Assembly: GCA_916613615.1 (NCBI GenBank)
Contig: OU744731.1
Coordinates: 58,100,289-58,164,288 of the forward strand
Origin: Steromphala cineraria
Lineage: Eukaryota > Mollusca > Gastropoda > Trochida > Trochidae
Direction of reading: 5' to 3'
Length of the DNA: 64,000 nt
How positions within the stretch are numbered: the stretch's first letter is position 1; each line of letters opens with the position of its first letter. The notes under the pieces were generated by a model. That model ran no database searches. It was given only the letters and a program-made list of their open reading frames with translations, and was not told the origin of the DNA. The position numbers and the translations under genes are program-made. Of the stretch, positions 12,127-24,024 are shown piece after piece.

Positions 12127-12480
12127 TGATAATGATAATTATAATAATAATAATAATGATGATGATAATAATGACAAGTTTCAAGCCTAATATCCAGTGC
12201 AAGCACTGCTCATTGGCTGTACATTATTACCCTGAAGGAATTGTACTTTAAAAGTCGCTACTAAGCGCTCCGCGCGACCACATAGGTCCGTACTTCCCAT
12301 ATTCAGGTACCCAATTGTACAGCTGGGTGGACTGAGTGCAATGTGGATGAAGTTCCTTGCCCAAGGACACATAACAGTATAAAGCCCAGGTCACAAATCT
12401 TTGGTGTCTCCACTTGGATTCGAACCCGGGTCTTTGTTGTGACAGGCCAGCACGCTAACCCTACACCACCGTGCCCTACG
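12127..12480 (-). mobile_element. tRNA-derived SINE, copy 1
   Basis: On the minus strand the head is tRNA-like. It has an A-box-like GGTGTAG-GTTAGCGTGCTGG and the B box GGGTTCGAATCC (near 12418-12429 on the plus strand). The body contains AGTCCACCCAGCTGTACA and GGGTACCTGA, which resemble the conserved central domain of metazoan Nin/Meta-type SINEs (from memory, unverified). The tail is an (ATT)n run at 12127-12175. Short ORFs overlapping it are not genes. Confidence 0.8.
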
Positions 12481-12712
12481 ATGTCATTGAGGACAATTAA
12501 TATCACTGTGATAAACATGCACAGATAATAAAGATCAACGGCAGACTGGTACCTCAGACATCAAATCTAGAAAGGCCACCCTTGTGTTGATTGACGATTC
12601 TACTAACAATAAACTTTACCAATCAGTGTAGAAATGTCCCTCTTTAGAGTAAACGTCGTGATTTCACTTTCTCGAGAGCAGCCCATACAACAAGAGTAAA
12701 AGTTGGACTTAT

Positions 12713-13175
12713 ACGACCTCATTCTCTCCCCACAGAGGCAGCTCAGTCGTACCCGAAGTAGCCTCTGTTCTATTACGCCAAGGTCCTGGGTCCTGGGTCC
12801 AGATTGCCATAGCGGCAAAAAGTTGTAACTTGAGATATCTCCCTTATTTGCAGCCAATAAAAACACCTTTTGAATATCCACGACTTGAGGAATTCTCAAC
12901 GGTCGAATAGTGATTTGCAAAAGCATAATGACTTTAGGTTTATTTTTCATTAACAGTGTGAGAGGGAAGATATTTGAAAATCAGATATCGATAGAGTTTT
13001 TCATTAGAAACATACTGTTTTATAATTGTGTAAATTATTATTTGTTGATTGCACAACTAACTTCGATTGCCTCCAATCAGATCTCTACCTGGCTATACCA
13101 TGTATTAGCCGTAATAGAACAGAGGCTAACTCGGGTATGACTGAACTGCCTCAGTGGGATGAGAATTATACGACC
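12713..13175. repeat. Diverged inverted pair around a spacer
   Basis: 12713-12778 and 13109-13175 are inverted copies: AGCCTCTGTTCTATTACG on the left matches CGTAATAGAACAGAGGCT on the right. The match extends over a GTATGACTGA-CTGCCTC-GTGGG-GAGAAT stretch. Either two opposite copies of a dispersed repeat or a degraded foldback. The 330-bp spacer has no gene. Confidence 0.75.
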
Positions 13176-13804
13176 TATACTCCAAAACACTCTAATGAGA
13201 AGCAACAGGAATGTTAGAACCACAAATACGGTTTGAATCCATAAGGAAAATCTCTGAAACGATTGACCATGAAATGACGTTGTAAATTGCCGGCATTGAA
13301 ATGTTTCATTCATCTTTTCTACTGATTTTTCGTTTGACTTGTATATAGGTGTTTTCATGTTTCCTTTATTAACACTGGAAGAAATTAATGCAACAACAAT
13401 GATTGTATTTCTTCCTATATTCTGCGACGAGTCTGGACTCATGACTGCTTCACAAGTTATTCTTAGGCTACTTCTGACAAATAAATTACCAAAAAGAGAA
13501 TAGAGGCAAGGGCTGCACAGACATTAGTGTCTTGATTCATAAAAGAGGGGATGTTTTGCGGTCACCATTCAGCCTATATGACTGCCCCTTTGGTTACAGA
13601 GCACTTGTCAGTTTTCCTTCTTAATATGGGTACAAGATGCACAAGATTAGGGACCCAGAAAGTGTTTTTACAGATGTCTCTCCCATACACCAGCTTATGT
13701 TGGTTTTGAAAAGTGCTTGTAGTTTTTTAAACTCAAATAAAGACCCTATTCTTTCTATATAACAACAAACTGTATGAATTGGTTCTACTAATGAGCTAAA
13801 CTTT

Positions 13805-14205
13805 CCGTTCAAAATGACAAAGTGGAAACTGTTGCAGTGGGAAATCTAAGATATATAATGTAAAAGAATTTGAGTTCCCCAAAATGCACATCTACATGGT
13901 ATGAAGAGTATGAAAACCAAATTTGGTGAAGATTGATCAAGTAGTTCCAAAGTAATGCTCTGGAAACTAACCCTAAACTTCAAAATGACAAAGTCCAAAC
14001 TGTTGCCATGGAAAAAATATAAACAATATAAAAAATTAAAAGAAGTTGACACCTCCAAAAGGCAAATCTACATGATATGAAGAGTATGTAAACCAAATTT
14101 GGTGAAGATTGTTCAAGTAGTTTTAGAGTATCACTCCGGGAATGGGAACGGAAACACAGCCAAAACCAATATGTCTCCCGACCCTTCGGGGGGAGACATA
14201 AATCC
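13805..14205. mobile_element. Tandem-core element with terminal hairpin
   Basis: Two units about 171 bp apart start with AAATGACAAAGT at 13812 and 13983. Both contain AACCAAATTTGGTGAAGATTG. The right end is a hairpin with 10-bp arms (TATGTCTCCC at 14170-14179, complement at 14191-14200). Tandem core plus a 3' palindrome is the architecture of non-autonomous Helitron/Helentron (HINE-type) repeats common in molluscs. Related units in the other orientation lie at 18500-18960. No transposase. Short frames across it are chance. Confidence 0.7.
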
Positions 14206-14823
14206 AAAAGGTAAGAACCTTTCCTTTTAGAGGACTCCATTGTGAATTCACACTGCAGTAATTATTTACATAATAACTATACATTCCCGTCCTCCATTTT
14301 TACTTCCATCTCACAAAGTATGCTGTACTCTGCCACTATGACATTATCTTAAGAGAATGATTAGGCGCACTCTGTCACTTTTCCAAACCTTCCTTAATGG
14401 TTCAGCCTTGCCAAGGGCCGTTCATTATATGTTGTATAGCTCTGGAATTGGTGTCAACAGGGCTCCAAATCCAATATTTGGTAAATGTCGCCAAGTGTTC
14501 CACCTTGTAGAAACTTCTTTTGAGCAAATTTCCAATTATCTTAGCAACAATTCATGGAACTCAGTCCTTTGCAGGATGACAGTGTGACTTGACCTTTATC
14601 AACTTTAAATCAATTCGTGAAAGGGTTCTAAACCAGACAGAGACACAGCAGAGGGAGTGTTATTAACACAGACGGTCTTCACAAAGAACTGTGACCCAAT
14701 TTGTGGATATAGAGGCACCAACGAAATTCAGAGAACAGTCTGAAATGATTCCGAAACACGTTGTACCTTAACTAACGTGCACAAGAAAGCACACAGGTCA
14801 GAATCAAGTGGTTGTTTTACTAT

Positions 14824-14876
14824 TTTGAGGTGATGTTTTTAGTTGCATAGAACGACGTCAGTTTCTAAACAGCCAG
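14824..14876 (-). repeat. Inverted partner of 17040-17086
   Basis: The stretch around GAACGACGTCAGTTTCTAAA is the complement of TTTAGAAACTGACGTCGTTC near 17050, with matching flanks (TTTTGAGGTGATG against CATCACCTCAAA). The block at 17085 that pairs with 120-370 therefore also has an inverted relative here. Confidence 0.75.
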
Positions 14877-15517
14877 GAAAAGGAAAGTACACACAACACA
14901 TTCTTAATATCTAACAGACATGCAACTAATAAGAAGCTTGAAGGATTGATAAACTAGAATATAATTCATAGTTAATTTATGATGGTCATAATCAAAATAT
15001 TTAATTTCCTTTTGAATTCATTCAATTTAATGTTATTACCTTCAGAATGTATCTGTTCAACATTTGTGAAATAGGTGACTAACAGAACTAATATTTGTTC
15101 GCTATTGAGAAATAAGCTCTTCTGGGTTGAACGAACATTGTTATTGGCTTATTTGTTTTTCATTCACATTATGTCCTCATGATTTAGCCGAAAAGGCTTA
15201 AGGTATTATAGCAAAACTTGGCATGCTGCTTCAAGCTTTCGGGTCCAATTGAACCTTTTTGTTAAAGGCTCAAAATTTAATAATATAACATTGGCTTTCT
15301 TTAAATGCACATTCAATATGTATTTTAAGTATCAGCCATAATATGACTAGCAATAAATGTAATAACCGTGATTGTGTCGCTTGCATACTTTTGGTACAAT
15401 ATGGTATTTTTTGTGTTTTGAAATTTTTGGATAAATGTCAAAATTATAAATACAAATTTAAAAAATTGATTAATGTTTCAAAATGCTTTAAACGACTTAA
15501 ACTTTTTTATCCTTTGG

Positions 15518-16740
15518 CCATTGGCTCTGTAGCTCATCAGGCTTCATCATCAACTATGATGTAGAGTGTGGCCAATGTGATTCCCCCTTTGTAGAGGCCA
15601 CATGGTCACCAATCATAAAATTAAGTATATAATATAGGCGACAAGTTTCAGTTTTCTAGGCCTTATACTTCAGGAGAAGATGAAAATAGATTTGAAGGAC
15701 ATTCCTGTTGCCTTTATTATTATTATAAAGCTACAATTCATCATCCTAACTAGTCAAGGAGTCTGTACACAAAGTTTCAGCTTTCTAGGCCTCATGGTTT
15801 TGGAGAAGAAGATGAAAATAGGTTTTTAGGGCGTGGCATATGTCGCCCTTATTAGGGATCACAGGGCCACCAAAGCTACAACTTATAATCTTCACTAGTC
15901 AAGGAGTATGTACACAAAGTTTCAGCTTTCTAGGCCTCATGGTTCTGGAGAACAAGATGAAAATAGGTTTTTAGGGCGTGGCATATGTGGCCCTTATTAG
16001 GGGTCACAGGGCCACCAAAGCTACAACTTATAATCTTCACTAGTCAAGGAGTCTGTACACAAACGTTTAGCTTTCAAGGCCTCATGGTTCTGGAGAAGAA
16101 GATGAAAATAGGTTTTTAGGGCGTGGCATATGTGGCCCTTATTAGGGGTCACAGGGGCACCAAAGTTACACATTATAATCTTCACTAGTCAAGGAGTCTG
16201 TACACAAAGTTTCAGCTTTCAAGGCCTCATGGTTCTGGAGAAGAATATGAAAAAAAGGTTTTTAGGGCGTAGCATATGTGGCCCTTATTAGGGGTCACAG
16301 GGTCACCAAAGCTACAATTTATAATCCTTAATAGCCAAGGAGTCTGTACACAAACTTTTAGCTTTCAAGGCCTCATGGTTCTGGAGAAGAATATGAAAAA
16401 AAGGTTTTTAGGGCGTAGCATATGTGGCCCTTATTAGGGGTCACGGGGGCACCAAAGCTACAATTTATCATCCGCACTAGTCAAGGAGTCTGTACACAAA
16501 GTTTCAGCTTTCTAGGCCTCATGGCTCTGGAGAAAAAGATGAAAATAGGTGTTTACGGCGTGGCCCCTGTGGCTCTTATTATGGGTCACAGGGCGCCCAC
16601 AGATACAATTTATAATACTCACTAGCCAAGGAGTCCATACACAAAGTTTCAGCTTTCTAGGCCTTATGGTTCTGGAGAAGAAGTCGAAATTCCACAAAGT
16701 TTACGGACGGACGGGCCCTTACGGGCCAGATGAGCTAAAA
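15518..16740 (+). mobile_element. HINE-like element, seven 145-bp units
   Basis: Core of seven tandem units; the word GTCTGTACAC or its variants starts at 15761, 15906, 16051, 16196, 16342, 16488 and 16633. The left end is GCCATTGGCTCTGTAGCTCATC. The right end has an (ACGG)n run, a GC hairpin GGGCCCTTACGGGCC and then AGATGAGCTAA. AGCTCATC and GATGAGCT are subterminal inverted repeats. A 3' hairpin before CTAA, subterminal inverted repeats, a GACG-type microsatellite and a tandem core together match Helentron-associated elements such as bivalve pearl repeats (family knowledge). No Rep-helicase is encoded, so it is non-autonomous. Confidence 0.8.
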
Positions 16741-17084
16741 GTATTATTTAATGGAAAAAACTTATAATTCAGTTGAATGTTTCATGTATAAGACTTTCAA
16801 TTACATATATTTCGAGGTTTTTATCTCGTATTCTCAAGCTCAAAAGACCAAGTATTTAATCACTGTTAAAAGAATACTTTGAAGTGTTTGTTTATACAAC
16901 TGTTTGCAAAAAAATAAATTGTTCTGAGATTAATTCCATCTACTGTAAATATTTGTTATTGTTAACGCGCTGTAACTTAATACATCATATGTCTCTTAGT
17001 TATTAAGTCAAAACTAACTGTTCATGTGTATTTTCTATTGCCTGGCGGTTTAGAAACTGACGTCGTTCTATGCTCATCACCTCA

Positions 17085-17320
17085 AAGGAGTTTAACAACC
17101 ACTTGATTCTACTCGTGACAATGCTCTGATGTTAGCTTTGAATGGCGTTCTTTGAACTTGGCTTTCTCCACCAGCTAAGCGGTTAGACGAGGGGTTTTAT
17201 AGAATTCGACTGTCATGTATCAATGGTATTAAGATGCTATTAGTATCTGTGTCAGTGTATCAATGGCATTTCGGTTACCCAACAACTACTGGCATATTAG
17301 CGGGAAAGGTGAAAACTAGA
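17085..17320. repeat. Duplicate of 120-370
   Basis: Colinear with 120-370 at an offset near 16.95 kb: CAAAGGAGTTTAACAACC, a CTTTGAATG stretch, TCAGTGTATCAATGG and a GGCATATTAGCGGGA type word. Non-coding. 17320-18250 has no recognised feature. Confidence 0.7.
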
Positions 17321-18283
17321 TGTCTTTGGCAAGCTTACTTTTTTGTCATATTTTAAGGCTTTTACACTGTTTTCATTTCAAGTATTTTTACATGAATGTA
17401 AATTCTCACACCACGAGTGAAACTGACACACCATTCAGACTTTGGTAATATATCTAGTCGTTGTATTTATAGGTACGTATAACTCGTTTCGAGTCCTTTT
17501 TGTTTCTGTGATTTGATAAATTGTTAATTGTAGATTTGTTCAGAAGGTCATATCAATTACTGGCTGGCATATGAAGTTAGGTTCAGGGGGAATTAAACTT
17601 GTGAGATAAAGTCACAAGTATAGAAAATACGATGAGTCTGTCATTTATTTTTATTTAATATTGTAACTAAACAATGAACAGAAGGAGGTCATTTCCTATG
17701 CAGAAAAATAACAAAAAAAGAGGGAAATAAAAAAAACTATCATATTGTCAAACAACATACTGTATTGCAATTGAAATCTGCTTAATGAAATATCTATATC
17801 AATGACTATTCTGTCATGTTTAGTTTTGTTCAACATATTTGATTGGGTCTAGAAATGTATTTGCAAGAATGAAATGTATTATCATTACCACGGTTTAGTT
17901 CCTGTGTTGAAAGAACTGATGTTTTTCAATGAAAGTGGGATAGTGGTGACACCAGCTTATGATAGAATTGACAGTTGAGAGAACGAAGGCTGTGTAAAAT
18001 GAGGGATTAATGTCACATGAAAGATTTGTTCCACCTGTTGATTAAGCGGCTACTGATGAAACTAAAAACGAATGAAAAGATTAAATTGATGAGTTTGAGT
18101 ATTAAATAGTTACAAAGCCTGGTCAAGCTTCTAATTTTGAAGCATTCCTCGATCCCATGGAAGGTACATTCAATGTTTTTTTACATAGATATCCAAAATT
18201 GTGAAAAGCTATAACATGCCTATTCTGTTATAACGTGCCACGACAGAAAAATAATGTATGGAGCAGGGAGACATATTTGTTTT

Positions 18284-18504
18284 AATAGTAATAATAATAG
18301 TATACAAAATTTATATAGCGCCTTATTTGAAAATATATCACTCTAAGGAGCTTCACATAAATGTAGTCATTGTCTAGTTATGAAAATATTGTTGGAATAG
18401 ATGGGTTTTTACAGCTTTCTTGAACATGTCATATGAGCTGATGTTCCTCAGTTACAATGGAAGCCTATCCCACAGATTTGCTGCTGCTTTGTTAAAGCTT
18501 TGGT
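18284..18504 (-). pseudogene. 3' end of a CR1-type LINE (relic G)
   Basis: The minus-strand frame reads KAAANLWDRLPL, a stop, then LRNISSYDMFKKAVKTHLF and QQYF before a stop at 18374-18376. This is the usual C-terminal motif of CR1/Jockey-type ORF2. The 3' UTR ends with AAGGCGCTATATAAAT and an ATTATTATT tail, nearly the same as the 3' end of the SINE at 22379-22694. Only about 45 codons remain. The copy sits beside a partial hairpin (GGGAGACATA, 18261) of the tandem-core family that continues at 18500, so it may have inserted into that element. Confidence 0.8.
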
Positions 18505-18960
18505 TGAGTTCCATTTGTTACCATTTGTTGTTCCGAAGCATAACTCTGACACTACTTGACCAATCTTCACCAAATGTGGTATACAACCTCTACATATCAT
18601 GTAGATGTGCCTGTTGAGGGTTTCAAATTCTTTACAATTTTGTATTTTTTTGTTTCAATGACAACAGTTTGGATTTCGTCATTTTGAAGGTTTGGGTTAG
18701 CATAACTCTGAGACGACATGACGAATTTTGACATTTGGTATGTATCCTCTTTATATGATGTAGATGTGCCTTTTGGGGCTTAAAACTTCTTTTCAATTAT
18801 ATAAATTGTTTTGTTTCAATGGTAACAGTTTGGAAATAGTCATTTTAAGGGAAGGGTTAGTTTCCGAAGCACAAGACTGACACTACTGACCAATCTGCAC
18901 CAAATTTGGTGTACGTCCTCTTCCTATCACGTAGACGTGCCTTTGGAGGTTTTTTTTGGA
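18505..18960. repeat. Tandem-core array, opposite orientation
   Basis: Three diverged units of about 165 bp (CGAAGCATAACTCTGACAC at 18534, related words at 18698 and 18865). Each carries CACCAAAT-TGGT and a TGTAGATGTGCC stretch. They are the complement of the 13805-14205 units. No gene. Confidence 0.7.
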
Positions 18961-18969
18961 TTTCCAGGG

Positions 18970-19222
18970 CAACAGTTGTGACGGGATGTGGTGGTTTGTG
19001 TGCTTCGGCGACCCCGAGAGCTATGCCAGCTGGAGCTTACATGCTCCTGGTAGGGTCACCCAAGCTGGACAGGTCGACGGGTAGAAGCCAGACCAAATGT
19101 GAGTCCTTCTAAAACCTGCTTTTTTATCTCTCACTATGCCTTTCTTTCCGTCTTTTCCCTCATCCTTTCGATCCCTTTCTCCCTGATCTGTTTACTCTCT
19201 TTTGGACGGCAACATCACAGGG
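18970..19222 (+). mobile_element. (ACTC)-tailed retroposon, copy 1, 3'-truncated
   Basis: Carries the body of the family (GTGGTTTGTGTGCTTCGGCG, CACCCAAGCTGGACAGG, ATCCTTTCGATCCCTTTCTC) in sense orientation. It stops at GGACGGCAACATCAC, before the stem-loop and tail. The 68-codon frame across it is not a gene. Confidence 0.75.
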
Positions 19223-19879
19223 GTTCGGATCTCGGAATGGACAATATAACAACATGTAACAATACAAAAACTATTCAAAACCTGGACTCTTGCACTCATA
19301 TATCGTTTTCATATGAAATCGGTCAAGAAATAAAGATTTTAGCGTAATCTCTACCTATTAAAAAGAATACAAAAGGGGGGTCACTCCAGTCGGTAAAAAC
19401 TGATTGAAAACAGGACACATCGTGCGGTGCAATGATTTCTAAATTTTATCGCAAAACTATGCACTGGAATCATAGATCAATCTTTTAACTTGCTGACCAT
19501 CTCACCCAAGTTTTCGATTTCCATCCAACTTTTGACCACTGACCCTTGCATTAACAATACACCTATCTTTGAACAAATGCCTTGCCGACTACGGTAAAAT
19601 ATCGACAGTTTACGTAAATCAAACACGCCATGAATGAATTGGAAATGGAACGTCTCTCATTGGTCAATTTCCACGTGCGCCCGTGTTGTTATTTCAAATT
19701 GCTTTGTAACTGTTACCAACAGCTATCAATTTGAAATGACAACACCGGCGCAGAAACCAAGAAAAATCGAAATCGTTTCTACGCTCAGTTCATAATAGCA
19801 TTACAAGATTGATATTTCATTTAAAGAGTTGTTAAAGACAATCATCAAATCATGTCATATACATGTATATATATAATGT

Positions 19880-21370
19880 AACTTTCTCATTTTCAATATT
19901 GGTGTAATGGCCACTATAATAAAGAATTGATGAATAACACAATGTTTTGTATCTCTTTTCTCAATAAAAGTCACATTTAACAAGGAGAAGTTTTATCTGG
20001 CAATTGGCAAATTGATCTGGTTTATGTCTTCTCAAAAACACTTTCAGTGTTAAAAGTGTCGACGGTCATCTTTTTTTATTGCTATACACAGGATTGATGA
20101 GAAAACGTTTTTATTTCAGAGGTTAATTGTCTCATTTACAAATCAAGGATTTCTTAAAGCAAAGATAGTTGTAGATCAATGATGAGTATATGTTTTCAAA
20201 TCTCATTTCAGAGAGGGGAAAATCCTTCTGGACTTTTAATCTTATATCTACTGCGCTTACTTTTTTCCTTTTTCCTCAAAGTCTTAACTCTTAAATAAAG
20301 AAGTTATAATTGTAAGATTATACTGATAATTGTTACTAAGTATCATTAAAGGTAAAGTGCCACACGTGGTGGTTTTTGTATGGTGCGCAATTGCAGAGGC
20401 ATATTTCGTTTTAAAAAGCTTTGTGAAGATGACATTGGGAGTTCCATTAGAGATTAGGACGGAAACTTTTCGATTAATTCAATAACGTTGTTACATATGG
20501 AAAAAGCAAAAAATCATTATATCAAATCCTGAATGTTTTATTTATTACCCCAAGTTGACAATAGCTACCCGGGGAACATGGCCCGTCATAATGTTGAATA
20601 TAAAAAAAACTCTTTCTTAATTTTGTAAAGGTAATCTTATTTTTGTATATGACACCAAAAGAATGATTCCTCTGAGGCAGTGTTTCTTATTCCAATTGAA
20701 TTCGTAATATTCATGCTCCTAGTTATGAGGACTCTAGCATTCTTTTGTGCACTGCATCATAGAGTAATATGACATTTATATTTCGTTTTGAAACGATAGT
20801 TTACTGGTATATCAATCTGCTCAAAAAAAGTGTCCGTCAAAGCTAATGCAGAGCAACTTTATCATTTACGTTCGTAATGTAATTGCGACTCTTATAAAGA
20901 ATTTGATGACCACCATAATGGTTTGTATTTGTTTTCACAAAAGGAGTCACTACAATAACATTTATCATATAGTAATGTGATCTGACAGTGGTAAGTAAAT
21001 GTTCAAGATTACTTTCAGTGTTAAAAGTATCAACGACCCTTATAGCTGATAACAGCGAAGTAGGCGTTTCTGTGTTACATCATCTAAATGATTGATGAGT
21101 TAAAGGTTTTTTTCAGCAGATAATTGCCCCATTTAAAATCCAAAACGATTTCTGATACCCTAGATAGTTGAATTTTATGCCTTTTATCTTATAACATTTT
21201 ATTCAAGTCCTAATCCTTAAATCATGAGTAATCTTATCGAAAGATGGTTTTGATAACATAAAATTACAAATAATATTTGTTATTTGTTATCATTCACGAT
21301 GAAATAGCACACTTTATGCTGCACAATTGCATAGACAGTTGCATATATTGTTAAAAAGCTTTACTGTGGG
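19880..21370. repeat. Tandem pair of dispersed block d
   Basis: 19880-20440 and 20860-21370 are tandem diverged copies (offset about 980 bp), both related to 9880-10330. Paired anchors are: a TAATGGCCA or TAATGTAAT region with AATAAAGAATT or TATAAAGAATT, AGTCAC, ACTTTCAGTGTTAAAAGT, GATTGATGAG, a CTTTTATCTTATA stretch and GCACA or GCGCA followed by ATTGCA. No open frame is conserved between copies. Confidence 0.75.
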
Positions 21371-21679
21371 TCCTAGATAGAGAAGTGTCTATTCAAGAAC
21401 TAGGCTTTGGAGTTCGAATACCGCCAGGGGCTATTAACTTTATCTGCAGTTCTTCACACAGTTGGGTTAGGGTGCAAGGCTACACTGAATTTCACCATAG
21501 AATCGTTCATAATTCTAGAGATGCTCGCAGGTTTCACTGAAATTCATTGCAACAGTAGTGTGGCAGGTTTTCTCTGAGCAATAATACAAGCAGCTGTGAT
21601 ATATATTGGTAATTAATGTTTAAATGAACATAATATTAAGATCGATTGTTGAAAAATACTTATTTTCCTGAATGAACAC

Positions 21680-21960
21680 GATACTTAATTGAGCTTTGAA
21701 ATGTGAAGATTAAAACCAAAATGTACTTCAGAGCTCCTAATGTCTAGTAGACCGATAACAAATACATCGCTTTAGTCAAAAGTTACAGATTAGCCTGACC
21801 TGATGAGCACTCCTATCTCAACCCTTGGTTTTATTGTCTTTGTCACCGACAGAGTTAGCACGGCATAAATGCGTGCTTTCAGTTCAGTTAGTCTTCGACG
21901 ATTATGACCAAATAAGGCCTGAAATTTTTATCATTACGTTGCATGTTCGTATAGCTAATT
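21680..21960. repeat. Dispersed block e, copy 2 of 4
   Basis: Follows block d just as copy 1 (11740) follows the block at 9880, so blocks d and e were probably duplicated together. Shared words are TTGAAATGTGAAG, CTTCAGAGC, AAAAGTTACAGATTAGCCTGA and GTCACCGACAG. Non-coding. 21960-22375 has no recognised feature. Confidence 0.65.
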
Positions 21961-22378
21961 ACCTGAAGCGGAGAGTCGTGTGTACTCAGTGATCGACTAA
22001 GGACAGGAATGAGGTTGATTATTCCTACCAATATGTCCCCCTAGACTTTAAGGACAAAAACCAAATGTCCGATCCAGTCGAGAGCACTTATGCCCCGCCC
22101 CCTACGACGTGATTGGATGAAATATTTGAAGCTCAGGCGAGCCGGGCCGCGTATTTTAACAATGTCACTTGCCGAATCTTTTGGCTTGCGTTCATGCTAA
22201 TGTCGTTCATAACGCACATCATCTAAAAAATACATTCAGAATACACCTATAGCTTTGATAAAACTTCATTTTATCAACAAATTAAAAGTAATTTTGATAT
22301 TAATCAATGCCAGAGCGAGAGAAGTTGTCGACCATTTTCTGAATATTTCCATCACTTTTGTAAATTGTCGTACAATAA

Positions 22379-22694
22379 TAATATGCATACTTATATTGCG
22401 CCTTTTCCACGTTCTAAGACATGCTTAAAGCGCTACATTATTACCCCCGAAGGAGTGTACTTTCACAGCTGATACTAAGCGCTAATCATGACCATGTAGG
22501 CCAGTACATCCAATTTTCAGGTACCCATTTTAACAGCTGGGTGGACTGAGTGCAATGTGGATGAAGTGCCTTGCCCAGGGACACAACACAGGATGAGACC
22601 CAAGTCACATATTTTTGGTGTCTCCACTGGGATTCGAACCCGGGTCTCCGGCGTGAGAGGCCAGCATGCCAACCACTACACCACTGTGCTCCAC
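22379..22694 (-). mobile_element. tRNA-derived SINE, copy 2
   Basis: Minus strand. The A box is in GGTGTAGTGGTTGGC, the anticodon-like region reads CCTCTCACGCC and the B box is CCCGGGTTCGAATCCC (22629-22644 on the plus strand). The order and wording resemble a tRNA-Glu head. The middle contains AGTCCACCCAGCTGTTA and GGGTACCTGA, as in copy 1. The 3' end reads AAAGGCGCAATATAAGT then ATTATTATT, matching LINE relic G at 18.3 kb, so this SINE probably borrowed that LINE's machinery. RNA polymerase III transcription is expected from the boxes. Confidence 0.85.
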
Positions 22695-22734
22695 AATCCA
22701 GGTAATTAAAAGCTTTCATAACACATTTGACCCC

Positions 22735-22960
22735 CAGATGTATTCAACGGCGTCTGTCCGTACGTCCGCATTCTTGTTAACGCGATGTCTCATGAACCAT
22801 TTCTCTCAGAGTCTTCAAATTTGGTGTCAGCCTAAATGACGGTAATACACAGATACATGTTGATTATTGTGCTTAACCTTTTATTCAAGGTCACTACGGC
22901 ACTTTGCCCACTTTTGAAACTCTTGTTAATGTGATATCTCATGAACGGTCACACTGTTTC
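22735..22960. repeat. Degraded tandem-core repeat
   Basis: Two units about 167 bp apart: CTTGTTAACGCGATGTCTCATGAAC near 22751 (shown in part) and TTGTTAATGTGATATCTCATG near 22924. They are preceded by a GTCTGTCCGTACGTCCG microsatellite. Looks like an eroded HINE-type repeat. 22987-23800 is AT-rich without a recognised gene. Confidence 0.55.
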
Positions 22961-23864
22961 GAATCACCACAGCTCTAATTGTATGTGTGCAAGCAGATTT
23001 TTCAGTCATTATGACTATTTCTTCTTTATATTATTCATTTGATATGAATAGAGAGCATACTGTCGACAATATTATAAAATTCAAAAATGAATTTAGTATA
23101 AGCGGCGGAGGACATTGCCATGGCAAATACTTGTTTCATAAATCATCAAAAAAATTGTTTATATTTAGTCGAGAAACCTTTTTTTACTGACATATGTTTA
23201 TTAATCATTGTCATGGTCGCTTAGGCTCAGTTGTGGACAGTGTGTCATTAACACATCTAACAACATCACATATAAATACAAAAAAAACCATTATCGAGAT
23301 TTTTAACCCTTGAAACCAAATTTAAAGTTAGTCGCCATATTTGTATTTTTTAACATATAATATTTATATTATTGATTATTGATATATCTTTTTATATTGA
23401 CACAGAGATCATAAAAATAAAAAATCAATATTCTCAAAATATTTTTCAAGTATACATGTATGTAATTTATTATTTATATGTCCTTAAAATGGTAATAATT
23501 TTCCTGTTTCTTTCAAGGGTTACCTTTCTTTTGAATAAAATTCAACTACCAAATGAGTCAAAAATCAATTGACTGTATAAATCATCAAAGATTAAGTTTA
23601 AATCACAAACACCATTAGAAAGCACCATTTGGCGACACTACATACACTCATAGTTTTCATATATATTTTGCTTTTTAATTTTTTTAGTTCAAATGTAGCC
23701 AAATATGAATGTTTTTTATGTAGATTAGAATCCCAAATATCTACAGTAAAAGAGAGAAGATTAAGTGGTAAGAGGTGAATACACACTCAGGGATGATTTT
23801 TTAAATTGAAAAAATATATTTGAAGGCTTCATTCAGGATATGGAAAATATCAATCTAATTAGGG

Positions 23865-24021
23865 GATAAATCCATTCTGTTTTCTATTTTGGGGTTGTAT
23901 GTCGTGCATTCTTTACCCCTAAATATAATTTCAAACCGAGCTTGCGAGGTTTGAAATGTTTATTTAGGGGTAAAGAATGCACGACATACAACCCCAAAAT
24001 AGAAAACAGAATGGATTTATC
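23865..24021. repeat. Hairpin 2: perfect 61-bp inverted repeat
   Basis: Left arm 23865-23925 and right arm 23961-24021 are exact complements over 61 of 61 bases. Inside is a second perfect 10-bp pair (23928-23937 with 23948-23957) closing a loop GAGCTTGCGA. With its closing pair the loop contains CGAGCTTGCGAG. A transcript would form nearly continuous dsRNA. Zero mismatches imply a recent origin or ongoing repair of one arm from the other. Confidence 0.95.
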
Positions 24022-24024
24022 ACC

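Noticed and set aside
12300..12480. A functional tRNA gene at the GGGTTCGAATCC B box (also 22629)
   Set aside because: The cloverleaf is incomplete and the sequence continues into a SINE body and tail, so it is a tRNA-derived SINE.
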